From Scenedesmus sp. ARA3 (Eukaryota; Chlorophyta; Chlorophyceae; Sphaeropleales; Scenedesmaceae): a stretch of 64,000 nt of DNA. Below the pieces are notes generated by a model. The model saw only the letters and a list, made by a program, of their open reading frames with translations. It searched no databases and was not told the origin of the DNA. Shown in pieces: positions 58,543 through 64,000 of this stretch. Location: assembly GCA_004335835.1 (NCBI GenBank), contig RWJK01001519.1:24607-88606 (forward strand). Reading direction: 5' to 3'. How positions within the stretch are numbered: the first letter of the stretch is position 1; each line of letters begins with the position of its first letter. The position numbers were made by a program, and so were the translations under genes.

Positions 58543-60594
58543 TGAGTTGGAAGAGGTCGTTGATGTTTGTTCGGCGCATTGCCAGCGACAGTTTGAATGG
58601 CTAGGAAGTGGCAGGCAAGTGTGCTGGATAGCTGCAGCAGGTTGGGTTGACGCTGGGCTGAGGCAAGCACTTTTTGGTGTGGTAGTGTGTCTGGCCTGCA
58701 GTTACGTTTTGTTTCGGCAGTGGTGAATAGCTCTGGGTGTACAGTCACCAGTCAGCAACGTGATCATGCAGTGATGCTGGGGGTGGGGTCTGGTCAGGTT
58801 CTGGCAGGAGCGGTGGCAGCCTGCAGCAGCAACTTTAGCAGGCAGCTCTTGCCAGTAGTGTCAGCTGAATGTGGTTGTGCGGAGGTGCTTTGGTTGTATA
58901 ATATCACCGATCAGGATTTTGAGCATGTGAATGGTTAGCCCTGGTTTGGACAGACAGCCGGTTGTGTTGAAGAGGGCAACACAGTAAGAGGGCTGCACGG
59001 CTGCTGTGCTTGCATTGTGATGCGGAGCTGGTGGCCGGCACTGCTTGCAAAAACCAACTGTTATCATGCGTCCAGCATGCGCTTCTTTGTACTTCTCAAG
59101 AGTTGCTGTTGAGTTTTTGTTCTGTCATTGGACATGGTGTGTGCTACAGCAAGAATTCCGTAAGCACCATCAAACACAAACACAACAGCATGGCGGAGGG
59201 AGTTGTGGCATTGTTGTGCGAGTGTGCAATCACACAAGCACAGCGCCATAGTGCGTGAGGTGGTCTGCAATTGGCAAGGCAGCAGGCCCTAATTGTGGTG
59301 GTAATGGTGCAATAGTGCTAAGCCTGTGTTGTTGGTGTGAAGCGGGTGGAATAGCTGCAGCATGCACAGCACTGCTGGATGAGCCTTGTCGAGCTTGTTG
59401 GGCCTGGTGCAGACGAGTTTGTGCTGTATGGCGTCGCTGGCAGCATGGCTGTTACAGGCATTTGATGACGGAGTTGCTGCTGTTAGCGTCCGGGCAGCAG
59501 CAACTGCTGAAGGCTGGGCGTAATGTATCACAGTAGGTGGCAGAGCACGTTATGGAGCAATGCTCACTGTTCAGTTGCTTAGTTGCTCTATCATGCATGT
59601 TATACTCGACCTTGTCATGTCTGCATCTGCTGTTGCACTGCTGAGCAAGCAGCACAATTGCCAGCGGATGCAAGTAACACATTGGACACATGAAGGCTTG
59701 CTGTCCGAGTTGGTAGCTGTAGGGCAGGTCGGAATATAGTATGGCTCGTTTGCTATCTTTGTTGTTCTACTGTTGTACGGTTCTGTTGCCGCTTGGCTGG
59801 TTGCCCATTGCTGTTTGGGGCAAATGACTCACGTGTGGAAGTCCGACCTTTGTCACCCTGGCTTCAGTCTTTGCAAGGATGGGCGCTGCTAGCTTGCAAG
59901 AGAACAATTCCCAGCAGCAGCTGTAACAGCTTACGAAGTTGACGTTTGGTTTGCTGTACCAGGCCCGTCCTGAAAGCTGTGTTTAGCAGGCTTGTCTGCC
60001 CAGCTACTGGCTGCAGAGCAGCACATAATGTTGCCGTCTGCATTAAGAGGCGCGTGCAGGTGCTTGACTTGGCTGCATTTTTGAGCTGAAAACGTTCTTC
60101 TCTGGCATTTCACACTGATCTCAACAGTCCAACTGCGCTGTAGGTCCTACAGATGGTATGCTCCCGATCAGCTGGACCACCCAACATCCGAAACAAAGCA
60201 GTGGATTTGCGCTGCGCGTTACCCTTGAATTGTTGGTCCAAAACTTAACCACACCAACATCACACGTTTCGACAACGTCCGACGGTGTAAACGTGTACAC
60301 GCACCGCCATCAAAGGCAGGCTTGGGCACCTGCCCAAAGCCATTACACATTCGGCTAACTTGTGTGACCCGATAAGCTCACCAGTATTTCGACCTATTAA
60401 CACATGCGAACAACACCAAAGACATCAAACAATCCCAAGCAACATCTCTGACAGCCCTCAGCTGCTTTCACTGTCTGCTAGTAATCAACAGCTCCGGAAG
60501 TTCACGACAGCAGCTAACACGTAGCTTGATTGAGCAAAATACTGCATACACTAGCTAAATAAGCTCTATTTTAAGTCAAAGAAACAAAACCACC
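58543..60594. other. Intergenic between alpha/beta hydrolase and PKS
   Basis: About 2 kb of GT-rich sequence and then AT-richer sequence approaching the PKS start (60540-60594). Short ORFs here have no recognisable content. It is probably the 3' UTR of the hydrolase and the PKS promoter. Confidence 0.45.
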
Positions 60595-62425
60595 ATGGCT
60601 TGCCCCACCTTCAAGTCCGGCAGCGAGCCCCTGATCCTGGGCACCGGCGAGGCATACCCGCACCACACCTACAGCCAGCAGGAGTTCCTGCAGGCACTGC
60701 TGGAGGTGAGAAGCAGCAACCCTGCATCCTCTTCAGGTTATTGCCGGCAATGTCTGCTAATTGAAAATGTGTTGGTGACACCAGCTGCTGTGAAAGCCGG
60801 TTCAATCAATGTTTGACCGCAAATCAGGCCTGCCCGCAGCCATCTGGCGGGAGAAGGGATTGCATGTTGTCCGTAAGCACCCGCCACCCAAATCAAAGCC
60901 TGGCCCTTGTCTGACACCTGCGCTGTACTGCTGCACTGCTGTACTGCCTCTGCTCCTCCCCATGCAGCGCTACCCCATGGATGAGGCGAGTGCTGCTTTT
61001 GCGCGCCGCATCTTCCCAGCCACAGGCATCACTGCCGGCAGCAGCGCCCTGCCACGCGACCAGCTGTTCAAGCGCATGCCCCGCAGCGAGTTCGTGACCT
61101 ACATCAGGGACACCACGGTGAGTGCTGCTATGCTGCAGCATGTCAAGCACATCTCCATTTTCATGTTATACTGTCCATCTTTACACCTCTGCTGTGTGCA
61201 GTCCATGCAGGGCCACCAAGCAGCAGCTGTTCAAAATGCAGCACTGTGCCTGCATGCAGCTCACGTGTCAACACCGGTGTAGCTACAGCTCTGTATCATG
61301 CTCAAACATACACACACCATCACGCCTCACCCTCTCACCCTCCCCTGCATGTTCATTTGCGTTGCCGCCCTTCAACAGGAGGACATGAGCTGCCGCGCAG
61401 CGCAGCAGGCGCTAGCAGCCTGGGGCGGCGACCTCTCCAGCATCACCCACATCGTTTTTGGCACCATGTCAGCAGTCATCGACGCACCCACAACCGACAG
61501 CCGCCTCATCAACAGCATGGGCCTGCGCCCAGACATCCGCCGCCTCTCCGTGCAACAGATGGGCTGCTTGACAGGCTTCCGCTGCCTCAGCACAGCAGCA
61601 GAGCTGGCCGCAGCAAACCCCGCAGCGCGCATCCTCGTCATCGTGGCAGACGTGCGCAGCGGGCTGCAGAACCAGCTGCCGCACTGGGAAAGTAACAACA
61701 GCGGCGGCCCCAGCCGCGCATGCATCATCTCCTGCGCGCTGTTCAGGGACGCTGCGTCAGCCGTTGTGATCGGCGCAGGTGCCCGTGCTGGCGAGGTGCC
61801 GCTAGCGAAGGTGCTGCGCAGCGCGAGCGCCTTCCTGCCCGGAACGTTGGACTACGTGCACATCACTGACGGCGATGACGCCACCATCAGCTGGTATAAC
61901 AGCAAGGATCTGCCCCATGCAGTCAGCGCCGCAGCGCCAGACATGGTGGCACGCCTGCTGAAGGGCGTGAAAGGCGCCTCAATCAGCCGCACCGCATTTG
62001 CAATGCACCCGGGAGGCCCCAAGATTCTGCAGCTGACAGCTAAGGCCCTGGGCGTTACTGATGACGCATTTGCAACCTCCTGGGGGTTCCTGCAGCAGCA
62101 CGGCAACACCTCTGGCTCCTCTAACCTCGCGCTGCTGCACAGGGAGCTGATGAGAGCAGGAACTGATGCATCACCCCGCACACGTGACATCATGTGTGTG
62201 GGTATCGGGCCTGGCCTGGCACTGGAGGGCCTGCTGCTGCGCAGGGTGCCACCCAAGCAGCAGCAGCAGCAGCAGCAGCAGCAGGGGCTGGGGCTTGTGG
62301 CTCGGCAGCTGGCACATGTGCAGCAGGCATGGCGGCGCAGCAGCAGCAGCAGGGTGGGGCGCAGCCGCAGCTGGGTGACTGCGCGCGTGACGCCCGCAGG
62401 AGACGACACCGGCAGCTGCAACTGA
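60595..62425 (+). CDS. Type III polyketide synthase (chalcone synthase superfamily)
   Basis: Three exons, 60595-60705, 60968-61117 and 61379-62425, all phase 0, give 435 residues. The thiolase-fold signatures are intact: LILGTGEAYP at the N-terminus, the nucleophile in VQQMGCLTGFRCL (Cys about 150), AMHPGGPKIL (His about 297), HGNTSGSSNLALL (Asn about 330) and the cyclisation loop VGIGPGLALEG. The His-Asn spacing of 33 equals that of plant chalcone synthase (303/336). The enzyme class condenses malonyl-CoA onto a CoA-linked starter. The starter and product here cannot be told, and GLTGF-type surroundings differ from plant CHS. The last ~50 residues, after a poly-Q tract, are an Arg/Ser-rich extension not found in typical members. 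The start has a CCACCATGG context. Confidence 0.92.
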
Positions 62426-64000
62426 TGCTGAAACGTGCAACAATGTACCGTTGACTAGTGGCATCATAGAGGCAGTAGCGTACTGCTTTGGCGGCGAGTA
62501 TCATGCACAGCAATGTTGGATTTCAAAGTGCTGGCCGTCTGGCATCCGATTATTTTCAATTGGGTCAGTGTGGCTTGGCAAGGCTGTGGCTGGGGGCCAC
62601 GGCACTGTGCTAGAGGGTTTTAGAATGTCTTGAGTTTATGTTGACGCAACGGCAGGGTGACATATGAATGATTGGGGCCGTCACAAGATTGTTTGACACC
62701 ATGTGAACCTGTGTGGGTGTGTTGTTGTTTTAAATAACTGCGTCGCATTGCGTTGAAGCTTGGTGCAGCGCGTTGGTGCCAAAGGTTTAGGAATAATACC
62801 CGCTAAAGTGATCACAGTCTAACGAAGCAAGTGTGCGCATGGAAGTGCTGAATTGCACTGATTGTATTGGTATGCATAAGCATTGCACTTTGTGTCGTAC
62901 TGCCATAGGCAGCATGGTGTGACCCCACAGGTGGACATGGAAAGAGTGGAATACTCCAAAACTGTAGATCCTGGCCACAGGCATGTGCTGCCTTGTTGGT
63001 GCGCCAATTGCATTTGCAAATTGTCGCATTTGTAATGCATGCGTCTACTGGCAGGCAGGCTGCTCAGCATGCTCAACATCCTTTGCATCCGCTGCAGTGC
63101 AGCGGTCACCGTGTTGTGGCCGCCACAACAGGCGGCGGCGTCTGCCTGCATGGCGCCTGTGATTGTCTCCTGGATTTAAGAAGGAGACATACCGGATTTT
63201 CTCATGCTGTGGCTTGAATTCAGTATCAGATGGTAATATGCCAATGGTGTAACCTGCACTGCCGATGGCATCACTGCTTTGTTCGTTGTGTGCACTGGCT
63301 GCAGCGCTGCCGCTGGTGTACTCTGCGGTGCAATCAACTGACCTGGAATGAGACAAGCATAATACATGTGAATGCACTCGTTGGCTCTGTCCCTGCCTCA
63401 GTTTTGACTGGAAGAAGTACTCCTCTCTCTCCTCCCTGTCATCCAGAATGGGGCAAGCACGTGTAGACATATAGCCAGCGGGTGGCCTTAAGACTCCCAT
63501 TTTACTCCAGGGAGTACTCCCAGTGTACTCCCAGCAAGACACACACCCTACCCCTGTAACGGGGACCTGTGGTGACACTGTCCGGTGACATGTCTCTATA
63601 GCCCGCTACAAGGTAGAGGATGGGACGCTATCCAATACCACTGTTATACAGGAGAACGACGTGCACTCAGTGCGAGGGGATTTGATGCCGACCTCGGGTT
63701 TTATCTTGCGGTCTGGCTACGTCGGCAAGGACGTGTGTATATATGGTGCACCCGGCTTGGAGGCGGTTGCTCCGCGACGCTCTGGTGGCAACAGGCTCGC
63801 TGGGGTGCATAACAAAGACATAAGGCAGGGCCCTACCCCTGCGGGTTGATCGCCACAGATGTGGGGCACCCATTACAGTACAGACATGCATAGCCGCGCT
63901 CGACGGTGGTCTGCTAGGGCAGAAAGCCAATGCCAGGAAGAACAAACGAGTGGAAAACGACCCATCAACGCTCAAAGAGTTATCGTGATGTGTGAATGTC
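62426..64000. other. Right end: PKS 3' flank, no gene seen
   Basis: ORFs on both strands are short and lack recognisable domains or splice context. A small direct repeat (GTACTCCCAG twice near 63515-63535) is the only ordered feature noticed. Confidence 0.4.

Noticed and set aside
61140..61378. Possible decoy exon border in PKS intron 2 (CAGCTGTTCAAAATGCAGC)
   Set aside because: Only a short, weak match to exon 60968-61117 (CAGCTGTTCAAGCGCATGC); not enough to separate from chance in CAG-rich DNA.

Overview
This is a window of nuclear DNA from a eukaryote, most likely a chlorophyte green alga. A scenedesmacean such as Tetradesmus is my guess, not proven. The evidence is intron-dense genes with canonical GT-AG introns, pervasive CAG/CTG triplets in exons (poly-Q, poly-A, poly-S) and in introns, UGUAA-type poly(A) motifs, and a gene set typical of algae. 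There are no bacterial operons, no CRISPR arrays and no rRNA. I assembled exon models by hand from splice sites and reading-frame phase. Seven of the eight recognised models close in frame from start to stop.

Layout. 217-651 (-): first exon of a secreted protein that runs off the left edge. 1515-12349 (-): a very large low-complexity, coiled-coil protein, perhaps TSNAXIP1-like. 12796-14002 (+): splicing factor CCDC12/Cwf18, divergent from the previous gene. 14741-22055 (+): an AASDH/AAE19-type acyl-activating enzyme (adenylation, carrier, PQQ-type propeller). 22342-23873 (+): frataxin, followed by tandem copies of its own 3' end. 24379-26005: a broken mobile-element-like ORF region with a 130-bp N gap. 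26.0-28.7 kb: gene-poor, with a 19-bp minisatellite. 28.7-33.5 kb (-): an unrecognised multi-exon candidate. 33840-39021 (-): an MBOAT lysophospholipid acyltransferase. 40355-49652 (+): DEAD-box helicase DDX42/RH24. 49.7-52.4 kb: gene-poor. 52423-56043 (-): an FAD aromatic monooxygenase, divergent from 56540-58542 (+), an alpha/beta hydrolase. 60595-62425 (+): a type III polyketide synthase. The last 1.6 kb shows no gene.

Functional themes. CCDC12 and DDX42 are spliceosome-associated. Frataxin serves mitochondrial Fe-S assembly. The monooxygenase, hydrolase and type III PKS sit within 10 kb and could be a small specialised-metabolism neighbourhood.

The most unusual feature is structural. In seven genes the introns carry one to five extra tandem copies of the adjoining exon border, including the splice site. 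In frataxin the terminal exon tail is repeated after the gene. One such decoy copy in DDX42 is itself split by a 5'-truncated LINE fragment with a perfect 12-bp target-site duplication. A perfect 52-bp inverted repeat lies inside a coding exon at 8190-8302.
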